Positions 16,586 to 25,580 are shown, numbered from the stretch's first letter. The stretch is DNA of 64,000 bases from Pseudomonas sp. ANT_H12B (GCF_008369325.1 NZ_VOBI01000018.1:79687-143686), one strand, 5' to 3'. Numbers and translations are program-made. The notes: generated by a model not told the origin, from the letters alone.

Positions 16586-18613
16586 CTACAGGTCGAGGAC
16601 CAAAGGCTGCGACCCCTGCGCCGGAATCGCACAGCAAATCAGCACGTGTCCGTCGTCCGGCACCTCCGCTGGCGGCTGTGGATAATTCACTTGGCCACTG
16701 ATCAGGCGAGTCTTACAGGTACCGCAAGAACCACCGCGGCAACTGAATTCCGGGCGCAACCCACGGCTTTCCGCCAACTCCAGCAAACTGCCGCCGTCGG
16801 GGTTCCAGCGTGCCTCCTTGGCCGAACGCTCGAACACCACCGGTACCGAAGTCGTCGCGGCAGGCGGTTGTTCAATCACCACAGCGTCCGGGTCCGGCTG
16901 CCGACGCAAGGTCGACGGGCCAAAGGTTTCGGCGTGAATTCGTGAATCGCGGATGTCCAGTGCACGCAGGCTGTCGTACAGCCCCTGGGTAAAACTTCCC
17001 GGGCCGCAGAGGACAAAATCCAGCTGATCGTAGTCCTCTACTTCAAGAATGGTCTTGAGCAACGCGGTATCGATCCGCCCGGTCAGGTCGTAGTCTTCGC
17101 CCTCACGAGCCTCGGATTCCGGCTGACTGAGCAGGCGCACAATCCTGACCGCGTCACCGGCGTCGTCGAGCAAGCGATCCAGCTCAGGGCGAAACGCTTG
17201 ATCAGCCAACGTGCGCGAACTCTGAAAAAACCAGGTCGGCCGAATGTAGCGGGTGCGCAGACCTTGATAAACCACCTCCCGCAGCATCGACAGCAGCGGC
17301 GTAATGCCTACCCCGGCGGCCAACAGCACCAGTGGCCGACGCTCGTGCGGCGCCACGGTGAAATGCCCCTGAGGCGCGCGCGCCTCCAATAGATCACCCA
17401 CGCGAATCTCATGCAGGTGCGAGGACACCACACCTTCACGCTTCACGCTGATGCGGAAAAAATCATCGGACGGTGCACTCGACAGGCTGTATGTGCGGAT
17501 ATGCACCTCGCCTGCAATGTTGAACCGCAGAGGCAAATGCTGCCCGGCCTGAAACACCGGCAACCCGGCGCCATCGGCAGGCTCCAGATAGATCGAGCGA
17601 ATGTTGTGGCTTTGCGCTTCGACGCGCACCACCCGCAGCGGCCGCCAACGATCGCCCAACGCCTGGGCTTGCAGTCTGGCCTTGGCTTGCTCCCAGGTGC
17701 CGGTCAGCAAACTGGTGGGTGACACGCCGTCGAAGCGCCAGCGCAAACCAAGGGCAGCGGGCCTACGCACCACGCTTTCCACCTCGAATGACCACAAGCG
17801 CTCGGCCCCTTGAAACGCCTCGACCTGCGGGCCTTCGAGAATGACTTCGGTGCGACCGCTGAGGTGCAGCAGGTCTCCCGAATTGAAATCGATAAACAGC
17901 AAACCGGCCCGGGGATTGATCAGCAGATTGCCCAAGGTGTTGAAAAACAGGTTGCCGGCGAAATCCGGAATGGTCAGGCGATTGCCTTCCACCTGTACGA
18001 AACCGGCCTGGCCGCCACGGTGAGAAACGTCCACCGAACGTTGGCCATCGACGTCCACGTAACTGGCGACAAAGAAGGTATCGGCGCCGGCGATCATGTT
18101 TTTGGCCGCATCATCCAGCCCGGTGAGGTGCTGCGCGATGCGAGTCGCAGGGTCCGCCAGCGGCACCGAGCGAAACTGGCGCAATTGAATGTATTGCGGG
18201 CAATTGCCGAAGGACTGCTCCACCGTCACCCCGAAGCCGCTCGCGGACATTTCGCCGACCCGGCCGTTGAGGCGGTTGCGGCGACGGGTGTGCAGTTCGA
18301 TCCCCAGCAGGCCGATTGCCGCGCCCTCCGTCAATTGCGCAGGATCATCAGCGCCTGGCAGCCCGTTGAATTGCAGCAGGCCGGGCTCGGGCGAGTGAGC
18401 GAAGCCCGGTTGCCCTTCAAGAATACTGGCCCAGGGATTACCGTCGGCATCCACCGCGCCGTACAGCATGAACGGCAGTTGCTCATAGAACGTGCGGTGC
18501 TGGTCCGGCATCTTATTGCGAATAACCCTATGACCGAGCGTCTCCATTCGGTCGGCAACACCAATGTGAGCCTGCAACTGTTTCTCGCCAGCATGCCAAG
18601 GCGTACGGTCCAT
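16586..18613 (-). CDS. Multidomain flavin oxidoreductase (PPOX-like, ferredoxin-reductase and 2Fe-2S domains)
   Basis: A 675-residue cytoplasmic protein. Residues about 40-300 resemble the split-barrel PNPOx-like FMN-binding family. About 325-430 is an FAD-binding reductase barrel (RTYSLSSAP), and about 435-550 the NAD(P)-binding domain (LLAAGVGITPLLSM). The C-terminus is a plant-type [2Fe-2S] ferredoxin domain (CRGGSCGTCKTRL with a late CC pair). Electrons would pass NAD(P)H to flavin to Fe-S; the substrate is unknown. GGGGAG precedes ATG 18613. The GST gene lies 63 bases upstream on the same strand, so the pair may be an operon in stress or xenobiotic metabolism. Confidence 0.87.
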   Translation of the reverse strand: MDRTPWHAGEKQLQAHIGVADRMETLGHRVIRNKMPDQHRTFYEQLPFMLYGAVDADGNPWASILEGQPGFAHSPEPGLLQFNGLPGADDPAQLTEGAAIGLLGIELHTRRRNRLNGRVGEMSASGFGVTVEQSFGNCPQYIQLRQFRSVPLADPATRIAQHLTGLDDAAKNMIAGADTFFVASYVDVDGQRSVDVSHRGGQAGFVQVEGNRLTIPDFAGNLFFNTLGNLLINPRAGLLFIDFNSGDLLHLSGRTEVILEGPQVEAFQGAERLWSFEVESVVRRPAALGLRWRFDGVSPTSLLTGTWEQAKARLQAQALGDRWRPLRVVRVEAQSHNIRSIYLEPADGAGLPVFQAGQHLPLRFNIAGEVHIRTYSLSSAPSDDFFRISVKREGVVSSHLHEIRVGDLLEARAPQGHFTVAPHERRPLVLLAAGVGITPLLSMLREVVYQGLRTRYIRPTWFFQSSRTLADQAFRPELDRLLDDAGDAVRIVRLLSQPESEAREGEDYDLTGRIDTALLKTILEVEDYDQLDFVLCGPGSFTQGLYDSLRALDIRDSRIHAETFGPSTLRRQPDPDAVVIEQPPAATTSVPVVFERSAKEARWNPDGGSLLELAESRGLRPEFSCRGGSCGTCKTRLISGQVNYPQPPAEVPDDGHVLICCAIPAQGSQPLVLDL

Positions 18614-18676
18614 AACGGCTTCTCCCCTGCGTCATCGGCGCAGTGTGAACGGCCCGACTGTGCCGGGCCGAAAGCA

Positions 18677-19303
18677 TCAGACAGTTTTTTGCAGACCGGC
18701 AACAGTGCGCGGCATGCCGACAAACCCTGGCAAGGCTTCGATCCGCGCCAGCCAGGCCCGTATGTTGGCGTAGTCCTCAAGGGATACGTTGCCTTCGGGT
18801 GCATGAGCGATGTAGCTGTAAGCCGAAACGTCGGCAATGGTTGGCTCGCTGCCGACCAGGTACGACGTTGCGGCCAGTTCCTGATCGATCACTTTGAGCA
18901 ATTCGTGGGAATAAGCGATCACCTCTTGCGCGTCGTAGGACGCGCCAAACACCGTGATCAGCCGTGCCCGGGCAGGTCCAATGGCAATCGGCCCGGCAGC
19001 CACCGACAACCAGCGCTGAACCTTGGCCGCACCGACCGGGTCGGCTGGCAACCAGCGGCCGTTACCGTACTTGTGCGCCAGATAAACCAGAATCGCGTTG
19101 GAATCGGTCAACACCACACCTTGGTCATCAATAACCGGAACCTGTCCAAAAGCATTGAGTGCGAGGAAGTCCGGCTGTTTATGCGCGCGCTTGGCCAGAT
19201 CGACAAAGATCAGCTCGGTCGGCAGTTGCAGCAGGGACAGCATCAGCTCCACACGGTGAGCGTGGCCGGAAAGTGGGAAGTTGTAGAGTTTGATCGCTTG
19301 CAT
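18677..19303 (-). CDS. Glutathione S-transferase
   Basis: A 208-residue GST: an N-terminal thioredoxin-like domain (LYNFPLSGHAHRVELML, NAFGQVPVIDD, then DSNAILVYLA) and an all-helical C-terminal domain (about 90-205, with TIADVSAYSYIAHAPEG). It conjugates glutathione to electrophiles; the substrate is unknown. GGAG lies ahead of ATG 19303. It is followed by the multidomain oxidoreductase and preceded, on the same strand, by a LysR-type gene, its likely regulator by proximity. Confidence 0.92.
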   Translation of the reverse strand: MQAIKLYNFPLSGHAHRVELMLSLLQLPTELIFVDLAKRAHKQPDFLALNAFGQVPVIDDQGVVLTDSNAILVYLAHKYGNGRWLPADPVGAAKVQRWLSVAAGPIAIGPARARLITVFGASYDAQEVIAYSHELLKVIDQELAATSYLVGSEPTIADVSAYSYIAHAPEGNVSLEDYANIRAWLARIEALPGFVGMPRTVAGLQKTV

Positions 19304-19433
19304 GGTCGACTCCGCTGGGTGATGGCGCAGTCAAGTAATGTTCAGCGCCAGTAGGAGCTATCTTCCATCAGCCACCAAAACAACAGAATAACCAGCAAAC
19401 GCAATCCATTATTTCAACCAGCGCAATAAACCA

Positions 19434-20336
19434 TCAGCCCTGCAAGGCCGGATGCTCGCGTAGCGCCTTTACCGTAAAGTCCACAAAACTGCGAACCCGC
19501 GCCGAGGCTTTGCGGCCGCCCTGATAAACCACATGGATGGGCCATGGAGGCAGTTCAAAATCTGCCAGGATGATTTCCAGCTCACCGTCCGCCACTTTGC
19601 TCGCTACCTGATAAGACAGGACTCGGGTAAATCCCAGACCCAGGCATGCCGCGGTGATGGCTGCCTGATTCGACGTCACCACCAGACGCGGCTCATGTCG
19701 AACGCTCAATGGCTCTCCCGCTTCGAGGAATGGCCAGGTTCTCATCTGACCGATGGCGGACGTCGCAATAATCGGTGCCTGGGCCAGATCTTGCGGGTGT
19801 CGAGGCCGACCCTGGGTCGCCAGAAGTTCCGGCGACGCACAGATGACCCGCCGCACCTCACCAACCCGAATCGCATGTTGGTTGCTATCGGGCAGCTCTC
19901 CGATGCGCACCGCTACATCAATGCCCTCCTCGACCATGCTCACCACTCGATCGACCAGCAAGCCATTGATGCAGACTTCAGGGAACTGAGTCAGGTAACC
20001 CACCATCACCGGCGTGACGAACAGTTCACCAAACAGCACTGGCGCGGTCATTGTCAGTAGCCCACGGGGCTGGGCGTGACTGCCTGCCGCCGAATCCTCG
20101 GCTTCCTGCACCTCAGAGAGAATCCTCCGACAATCTTCGAGATAACGCTGACCCGCCTCACTCAAATACACACTGCGGGTGGTGCGCGTCAGCAGCAGCG
20201 TCCCGATGCGTTTTTCCAGTGCTGCCACCGCCCGGGTGACACTGGCGGCCGACATGCCCAAACGCCGCGCAGCGGCCGAAAAGCCTTGATCTTGAGCGAC
20301 GGCCGCGAAGACTTGCATTTCCTGGAATCGGTCCAA
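19434..20336 (-). CDS. LysR family transcriptional regulator
   Basis: A 300-residue LysR-type regulator: an N-terminal winged helix (FAAVAQDQGFSAAARRLGMS, about 10-29, and VTRAVAALEKRIGTLLLTRTTR) and a C-terminal periplasmic-binding-protein-like effector domain (GLLTMTAPVLFGELFVTPVM onward). It is of the subgroup that controls nearby oxidoreductase or GST genes. It lies 130 bases upstream of the GST gene in the same direction, and divergent from the sialidase-like operon, so it could control either. Confidence 0.9.
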   Translation of the reverse strand: MDRFQEMQVFAAVAQDQGFSAAARRLGMSAASVTRAVAALEKRIGTLLLTRTTRSVYLSEAGQRYLEDCRRILSEVQEAEDSAAGSHAQPRGLLTMTAPVLFGELFVTPVMVGYLTQFPEVCINGLLVDRVVSMVEEGIDVAVRIGELPDSNQHAIRVGEVRRVICASPELLATQGRPRHPQDLAQAPIIATSAIGQMRTWPFLEAGEPLSVRHEPRLVVTSNQAAITAACLGLGFTRVLSYQVASKVADGELEIILADFELPPWPIHVVYQGGRKASARVRSFVDFTVKALREHPALQG

Positions 20337-20503
20337 CGGGCTCGCCCTCGGTTCAGCGGTAAAGTAGCAATTGGATCCAAGTTCTTCGACATGAAAAGCG
20401 CTACAAATATTTAGTTACAAAATAACAAATCATTAAATCCGATCTTGTACTACGTGGTGTTAGGTTACGGTGCCTGATCTGGTCTAGATGTTCAGCCTTC
20501 ATT

Positions 20504-21802
20504 ATGCCCACCAAACTATCCAGTATTCCTGCCCTAGGTGCTTACCTGGCACTTTCCTGCCTGTTCGCGACCGCCTGGTTTGTTAATCCTGCCAATACGC
20601 ATTCGTCCTTTGCCCTGATAAGTCCGGTGATGGCCGTGGCCGGTCAAGTGGCCAAGCCCATCTATACCAGTCGTTTCGCCTCATCCGGGCTCGTCGACTT
20701 CGTGCATTCCTCGGCGGTAACAGCGTTGCCTGACGGTAGCCTGATGACAGTCTGGTTCGCTGGCTCTCGCGAAGGCGCTGCCGATGTGCAGGTGCGCTCT
20801 GCCCGTTTCGACGTGAAAACCGGCGAGTGGGGTGCTGAGCAGGTATTGGCCACTCGGGGCTCGACCCAACAGGGCACCAAGAAATACATTCGCAAGCTGG
20901 GTAATCCGGTGGTTGCACTCGCTCCGGATAATCGTCTGTGGTTGTTCTACGTGTCCGTGTCCATGGGTGGCTGGGCCGGTAGTGCGGTCAATGTGATGGT
21001 TTCAGACGATTTTGGTGAACATTGGTCCGCTCCACGCCAACTGATCACTTCACCCTTCCTGAACATCAGCACCCTGGTCCGTTCGGCACCGGTGTTTCAT
21101 GTCGACGGCTCCATTGGCTTGCCGGTCTACCATGAATTTCTGGGCAAGTTTGCCGAGTACCTCTACCTGAGCTCAGACGGCGATGTGATCGACAAATTCC
21201 GCATCAGCCACGGCACGAATTCATTGCAACCCACGGTGGTTCCGCTCGACGGGCAGCGCGGCATCGCCTTGCTGCGTTATGCCGGCAACACCCACCACCG
21301 TGTTCTGGCGACTCGCACGGAAGATGCCGGACAAACCTGGAGCGAACCTTATCCGCTCGATCCCTCGAATCCGAACTCATCGTTGGCCGCCATCGCGACG
21401 CCCGAACATGGGTTGCTGGTGGCTCTCAACGACCTGCAAGAGGGCCGCTTCAAGCTGAGCCTTTATGGAACCGACGCAAAAATGGACGACTGGCGTTCGT
21501 TGCGGGATCTGGACAAGTCACCTGACCCACAGGGCGCTCCGTTTTCTCCCGAGGCCTACAAGGAAATCATCGGCAAAGAATTCCGCGGTTCCAGTGGTGC
21601 GCTTCGCCAACCATTGGAGGCGCAGTTCCTGGATAACCTCGACAACCGCGTCTGTAAAAGCGAAGGGTGTGAATTCGAATATGAATACCCGTATTTCATC
21701 CGCAGTCCCGACGGTATGTATCACTTGGTTTATTCCTGGAACAACACCTTCATCAAGCACGTCACGTTCAACGATGCGTGGCTAAACGAGCGTCTGAAAT
21801 GA
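20504..21802 (+). CDS. Sialidase-like (BNR/Asp-box) secreted protein
   Basis: A 432-residue protein with an N-terminal hydrophobic segment (about 12-27) for export or anchoring. Asp-box repeats S-x-D-x-G-x-x-W are visible as SDDFGEHWSAP and TEDAGQTWSEP, along with the early MTVWFAGSREGA block, fitting the six-bladed sialidase-like propeller. The true substrate is unknown; Pseudomonas sialidase-like proteins need not cleave sialic acid. It is first in an apparent three-gene operon: the next gene overlaps by ATGA, and an LTA-synthase-like sulfatase follows. This context suggests modification of an envelope glycan or lipid. Confidence 0.8.
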   Translation: MPTKLSSIPALGAYLALSCLFATAWFVNPANTHSSFALISPVMAVAGQVAKPIYTSRFASSGLVDFVHSSAVTALPDGSLMTVWFAGSREGAADVQVRSARFDVKTGEWGAEQVLATRGSTQQGTKKYIRKLGNPVVALAPDNRLWLFYVSVSMGGWAGSAVNVMVSDDFGEHWSAPRQLITSPFLNISTLVRSAPVFHVDGSIGLPVYHEFLGKFAEYLYLSSDGDVIDKFRISHGTNSLQPTVVPLDGQRGIALLRYAGNTHHRVLATRTEDAGQTWSEPYPLDPSNPNSSLAAIATPEHGLLVALNDLQEGRFKLSLYGTDAKMDDWRSLRDLDKSPDPQGAPFSPEAYKEIIGKEFRGSSGALRQPLEAQFLDNLDNRVCKSEGCEFEYEYPYFIRSPDGMYHLVYSWNNTFIKHVTFNDAWLNERLK

Positions 21803-22410
21803 TCAGTCTGTGGCAAGCCCATGTCAGCTTCGCAATGATCATCTTCCTGGTGCTGCCGTCTTTCGGCTTGCAAAAAACCGCGCGAATCGCACTGTTGGCC
21901 GCGTTGCTGGCAGTCAGCTTCATCCCGCTGGACGGCTTGTCATTGGCTGCGTATTTGCGCAGCTACATTGATGACCTTGCGATCACTTCCATGGTGTTCA
22001 TGGCGTGGGGCTGTTTGCGTCGGCTGGAAATCCTGCCACCTGCGCGGAGTAAAACCAGCGTATTGGTCCTCTTCGCCGCGATGGCCCTGGTGCTCTACCC
22101 GGCAACCCTGGGCTTGAGTGATCTGGACCCCTATCGGCTTGGCTACAGCCCACGCCCCATGCTGATTGTCTTCGCGCTGCTGACGCTGGGTCTGTTTTAC
22201 CTACGCAACGGCCTGGCAGTCGTGATGCTGGCCAGCGCGACACTGGCCTTTATCGCGGGGATAAAACCCTCGCAAAACTATTGGGACTACCTGATTGATC
22301 CACTGCTGGGTCTGTATTGCTGCGGCGCACTGCTGATGCTGGCCACGCGCTGGACGAACCGCCGGTCAAGCAAACGCGGTGCAATGAGTGACATATCCAA
22401 ATCAGTTTGA
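21799..22410 (+). CDS. Polytopic inner-membrane protein of unknown function
   Basis: A 203-residue, very hydrophobic protein with about six membrane segments (from MISLWQAHVSFAMIIFLVL through GLYCCGALLMLATRW) and a basic C-terminal tail. ATG 21799 overlaps the stop of the sialidase-like gene (ATGA), so I prefer it to an in-frame ATG seven codons earlier. No family is recognised. Its place between a sialidase-like protein and an LTA-synthase-like enzyme suggests a partner in the same envelope pathway. Confidence 0.75.
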   Translation: MISLWQAHVSFAMIIFLVLPSFGLQKTARIALLAALLAVSFIPLDGLSLAAYLRSYIDDLAITSMVFMAWGCLRRLEILPPARSKTSVLVLFAAMALVLYPATLGLSDLDPYRLGYSPRPMLIVFALLTLGLFYLRNGLAVVMLASATLAFIAGIKPSQNYWDYLIDPLLGLYCCGALLMLATRWTNRRSSKRGAMSDISKSV

Positions 22411-22439
22411 TTTAACGACTTTTTAACAGGGGAACATGG

Positions 22440-24476
22440 ATGGGTTGGCTGCAATCGAGACGTTTACATTACTGGCTGGGCGCGACAGCGATTACGTTTG
22501 TGCTGTTTGCAGTGCTCAGGGTCGTGTTCTTTTTTGGCTTTTCCGGTTTCGACGCCAAAGCCCTGATCGATGAAAAAGCCGTCCTGGAAACGTTGGGGAT
22601 CGGCTTTCGTTTCGATCTGCGCCTGGCCATCCTGGTGATGTTGCCGGTGGCGTTGCTGGCCTGGATTCCTCGCTGGAACCTGATCGGCAGCCGTCTGCTG
22701 CGCCTGATCGCACGCACATACCTGGTCGCAGCCCTGAGCGTCCTGCTGCTGATTTACATCATCGATTTTGGTCATTACGCCTACTTGGGCGTGAGGATCA
22801 ACGCCACCGTGCTGCGCTTCATCGAAGATGCGCAAATATCCCGCGACATGGTCTGGCAAACCTACCCGGTTATCTGGATTTCACTGGGTTGGCTGGTAAC
22901 GGTCGTGCTGGTGGTACTGGCGCTGGTGCGCCTGGAGCGCGTCACGCTGGACCGCCCCCGCAAACGCATTCACCCGCTCTCCGCGACATGGGGTGGCGCG
23001 TTGATGGTCGTGTTGGTGCTGCTGGGCATTTTAGGTCGTGTCGAAAACATGAACCTTGAAAACCCCGTCCCGTTGCGCTGGAGCGATGCATTCTTCTCGG
23101 GCAATAACCAGGTTGCCGCGTTGGGCCTGAACCCGGTGATTTTCCTTTACGACACAGTCAAGGTCGGCCAGTCGCGCTATGACGAAGCGCAGGTACGCGA
23201 ACACTACGCGGCGATGGCCAATTACCTTGGGGTCGACCAGCCCGATCCGCAAACCCTCAATTTCGTCCGTCATCAGGCACCACAACCCTACAAAGTAGCG
23301 GGTTCGCGGCCACCGAACGTGATGTTCGTCATGCTGGAATCCTTGGGTACCAGCGCCGTCGGGGCCTACGGCAACCCGATCAATCCGACGCCCAATATTG
23401 ATCGCCTGGCCACCCAGAGCTGGTTCTTCGAGCACTTCTATGTGCCGGTAACAGGGACCGCAAAAACCGTCTGGGCCAGTATTAGTGGGGTCCCGGACGT
23501 TACTCGACAGGAAACCGCGACGCGTAATCCGCTGATCACCAAGCAAAACACCCTGATCAATGCCTTCACCGATTACGAGAAGATCTACACCATCGGCGGC
23601 AACTCCGGTTGGGCCAATATGAATGCCTTGATTCGACAAAGTATCGACGGGGTGCGTTTGTTTGAAGAGCGGGACTGGAAGTCGCCGGTGGTGGATGTCT
23701 GGGGGATTTCAGATCTGGATCTGTTCAAGGAAACCGACCAGATCCTGCAAGCACTGCCCAAGGACAAACCGTTCTTCGCGTATGTCCAGACGGCTGGTAA
23801 TCACCGGCCCTTCACGATTCCCAAGAGCAATGACGGGTTCGAGGTCAAGCACCCTACCCTGGCAGAAGTACAGGCTGCAGGCTCGCGCAGTGTCGAGCAG
23901 TACAACGCCGTGCGTTTGCTGGACTTCAACATCGGACGCTTGATGGAAATCGCCAAAGCAGGCGGCTGGTACGACAACACCATTTTCGTGCTGTTTGGCG
24001 ACCATAATACCCGTATCGCCCAGATCCCGTTCCTGGCGCCGGCCTACGAGCAATTGGGCCTGGAAAGCAACGCGGTGCCGATGATCATCCACGCCCCGGG
24101 CTTGCTTGGGACGCGTAAGGTCGAGGAAGCGGTCGGCCTGGTGGACTTGCTGCCAACCGTGGCGGGCATGGCCGGCCTCGAGTTCCGCAACAGCGGCATG
24201 GGTCGTGATATTCAGCAGCCAGCGCCCGAGGGTGAACGCGTCGTGCCTTTGGTATTGCGTGAGGGTACGTTCCCGCTGATCGCCGGTGTCACCCAACATT
24301 ACATGGTGCAGATGCAACACGATGGCAGTTCACCGACCCTTCACGATCTGGCCTCGATGACACCGCTGGACGACGTGGCTCAGAAAAACCCGGAGGAGTT
24401 CAAACGCCTGGTGCAACTGACCCGCGGCATGCATGAAACCTCAAGGTTGATGCTGTACCAGAACGTGCGCAAGTAA
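22440..24476 (+). CDS. LTA synthase family sulfatase-fold phosphotransferase
   Basis: A 678-residue protein with about five N-terminal membrane segments (for example 14-33, 62-80, 95-118, 137-158, 186-203) and a C-terminal alkaline-phosphatase/sulfatase-fold domain from about residue 290. Metal ligands expected of the family are visible: MLESLG (Glu), TGTAKTVWAS with the candidate nucleophile threonine, and FGDHNTRI (Asp-His). Gram-negatives have no lipoteichoic acid; relatives include phosphoethanolamine and glycerol-phosphate transferases acting on LPS or periplasmic glucans. It is the last gene of the operon, followed by a strong terminator at which the chromosomal-type sequence ends. Confidence 0.85.
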   Translation: MGWLQSRRLHYWLGATAITFVLFAVLRVVFFFGFSGFDAKALIDEKAVLETLGIGFRFDLRLAILVMLPVALLAWIPRWNLIGSRLLRLIARTYLVAALSVLLLIYIIDFGHYAYLGVRINATVLRFIEDAQISRDMVWQTYPVIWISLGWLVTVVLVVLALVRLERVTLDRPRKRIHPLSATWGGALMVVLVLLGILGRVENMNLENPVPLRWSDAFFSGNNQVAALGLNPVIFLYDTVKVGQSRYDEAQVREHYAAMANYLGVDQPDPQTLNFVRHQAPQPYKVAGSRPPNVMFVMLESLGTSAVGAYGNPINPTPNIDRLATQSWFFEHFYVPVTGTAKTVWASISGVPDVTRQETATRNPLITKQNTLINAFTDYEKIYTIGGNSGWANMNALIRQSIDGVRLFEERDWKSPVVDVWGISDLDLFKETDQILQALPKDKPFFAYVQTAGNHRPFTIPKSNDGFEVKHPTLAEVQAAGSRSVEQYNAVRLLDFNIGRLMEIAKAGGWYDNTIFVLFGDHNTRIAQIPFLAPAYEQLGLESNAVPMIIHAPGLLGTRKVEEAVGLVDLLPTVAGMAGLEFRNSGMGRDIQQPAPEGERVVPLVLREGTFPLIAGVTQHYMVQMQHDGSSPTLHDLASMTPLDDVAQKNPEEFKRLVQLTRGMHETSRLMLYQNVRK

Positions 24477-24495
24477 ACCCTGAATACCAACCAAC

Positions 24496-24529
24496 AAAAA
24501 GGCCGCGACAGAATTGTCGCGGCCTTTTT
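24496..24529 (+). terminator. Rho-independent terminator of the sialidase/LTA-synthase-like operon
   Basis: AAAAAGGCCGCGACA and TGTCGCGGCCTTTTT are perfect 15-base complements around GAAT, giving a GC-rich stem with a T-tract. It lies 20 bases after the stop codon. The A-tract would make it work in the reverse direction too. Confidence 0.92.
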
Positions 24530-24811
24530 GTATAGCTGGCGCCAAACAACATAGTTTGACACACGAACATCAATAAAATCAGTCATTTACAGGGCCAGCA
24601 GAGCTCTCCAGATGACAACATAACTTGACACAACCCATGGCGATATTCGAATGACGGGATGAGTTTATAACAACATAGTTTGACACTACCCGCCGGAGCC
24701 CTTTTTAAAATCGAGATTGCTGCTGAACAAAATATTTTGACACCAGCGACTCAGTGAATTCAGGAGTAAGCGGCTTAACGGAGCACGCCATCTGAATGAG
24801 TATTTTGACAA
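24529..24811. mobile_element. Left end of a putative Tn7-like transposon
   Basis: Five copies of a 17-base repeat in the same direction: ACAACATAGTTTGACAC (24546-24562), ACAACATAACTTGACAC (24615-24631), ACAACATAGTTTGACAC (24670-24686), ACAAAATATTTTGACAC (24727-24743), and a weaker AATGAGTATTTTGACAA (24795-24811). Spacings are 69, 55, 57 and 68 bases. This is how TnsB sites are laid out at Tn7 ends, and the repeat resembles the Tn7 site GACAAAATAGTTGGGAAC. A 5'-TGT that could be the terminus begins at 24529, in the T-tract of the preceding terminator. The other end and the tns genes are not in the window. No gene is seen between 24540 and 24868. Confidence 0.6.
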
Positions 24812-24868
24812 AAATGCCCGTAGCAGTCGGGTACCCGCTTGTGATGGTTCTACTTAGCTACGGTTGGA

Positions 24869-25507
24869 TCAAAATGACATGCCCTCAGCTACCTGAATCA
24901 GCATTTCTTCGACCCGATGTGCGCCGTGGGTTGTGGTGAGCATCTCAGTTGGACTTTTGCCCGAAAAACGGGATTTGGGTTTGGAAAGCCATTGCTTGGC
25001 CTTCCCTGCGTCCCCGAAGATCACCTCGGCCACGGCGATAATGTGTACAAAGCGGAACAGTCGATCGCTCTCATCCACCGTTAAGAGCTGATTGCTGACC
25101 AATTTTGTTTTGAGCGTTTTGAGTGGAATGATTCTGTCGCGCTCTTCCGGACTTATGGTTCCAACGTCGCAAAGCGACATCATCATCCTGGCCGAGAAGC
25201 CAGCTACGATCATGTCGTGAATGTCCTGATCAGAGGCGTTTGAGGGGATATTAAGAGATGCCTCCAGCCGAATGCGGTAGGCATGATAAGCATCATCACG
25301 CAGGACTCCAGCAAACACGGACTGCACTGATGTTGTGCCATGCGTAGGCTTCAGCACTATTGTGCCATTGGCTACCGTAATCGTCAGATCGTCCCCAACA
25401 CCTACCCCCATTTTGACAAGCAATTCTGGAGGTAAATCAACGATGACATCGCCGCTACCGTCCTCAGTATTCTGGCATTTGACTATCCAACGCTCGCTTT
25501 CACTCAT
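24869..25507 (-). CDS. Antitoxin with AbrB-like and MbcA/ParS/Xre toxin-binding domains
   Basis: A 212-residue protein. Residues about 7-57 look like an AbrB/SpoVT swapped-hairpin DNA-binding domain (VIVDLPPELLVKMGVGVGDDL... IVLKPT). The C-terminal half, ending VIFGDAGKAKQWLSKPK, then SGKSPTEMLTTTHGAHRVEEML, is the toxin-binding domain found in antitoxins that pair with RES-domain NAD-degrading toxins. Most partners use a Xre-type helix-turn-helix N-terminus; AbrB here is unusual. No RES toxin is found within 1.5 kb on either side, so it is an orphan, perhaps an anti-toxin decoy or a leftover stability gene. It lies just inside the transposon-like end. Confidence 0.7.
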   Translation of the reverse strand: MSESERWIVKCQNTEDGSGDVIVDLPPELLVKMGVGVGDDLTITVANGTIVLKPTHGTTSVQSVFAGVLRDDAYHAYRIRLEASLNIPSNASDQDIHDMIVAGFSARMMMSLCDVGTISPEERDRIIPLKTLKTKLVSNQLLTVDESDRLFRFVHIIAVAEVIFGDAGKAKQWLSKPKSRFSGKSPTEMLTTTHGAHRVEEMLIQVAEGMSF

Positions 25508-25526
25508 GATCGTCCGGCTCTCATTT

Positions 25527-25580
25527 CGTCATTAGAGAAGACACGTCATTATGCTCGCGCGCAGAGCTGATCTCGTCATT
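25527..25580. promoter_or_regulatory. Three CGTCATT repeats upstream of the orphan antitoxin
   Basis: CGTCATT occurs at 25527, 25544 and 25574, within 75 bases of the antitoxin start (25507). Directly repeated sites in front of an antitoxin gene are typical of autorepression. Nothing else is recognisable in the 270 bases between this gene and the broken cusC copy. Confidence 0.35.

Noticed and set aside
17810..19354. A 514-codon open frame on the plus strand opposite the oxidoreductase and GST genes
   Set aside because: It lies entirely antisense to two genes with clear domains, has no recognisable motif, and such shadows are expected in GC-rich DNA.
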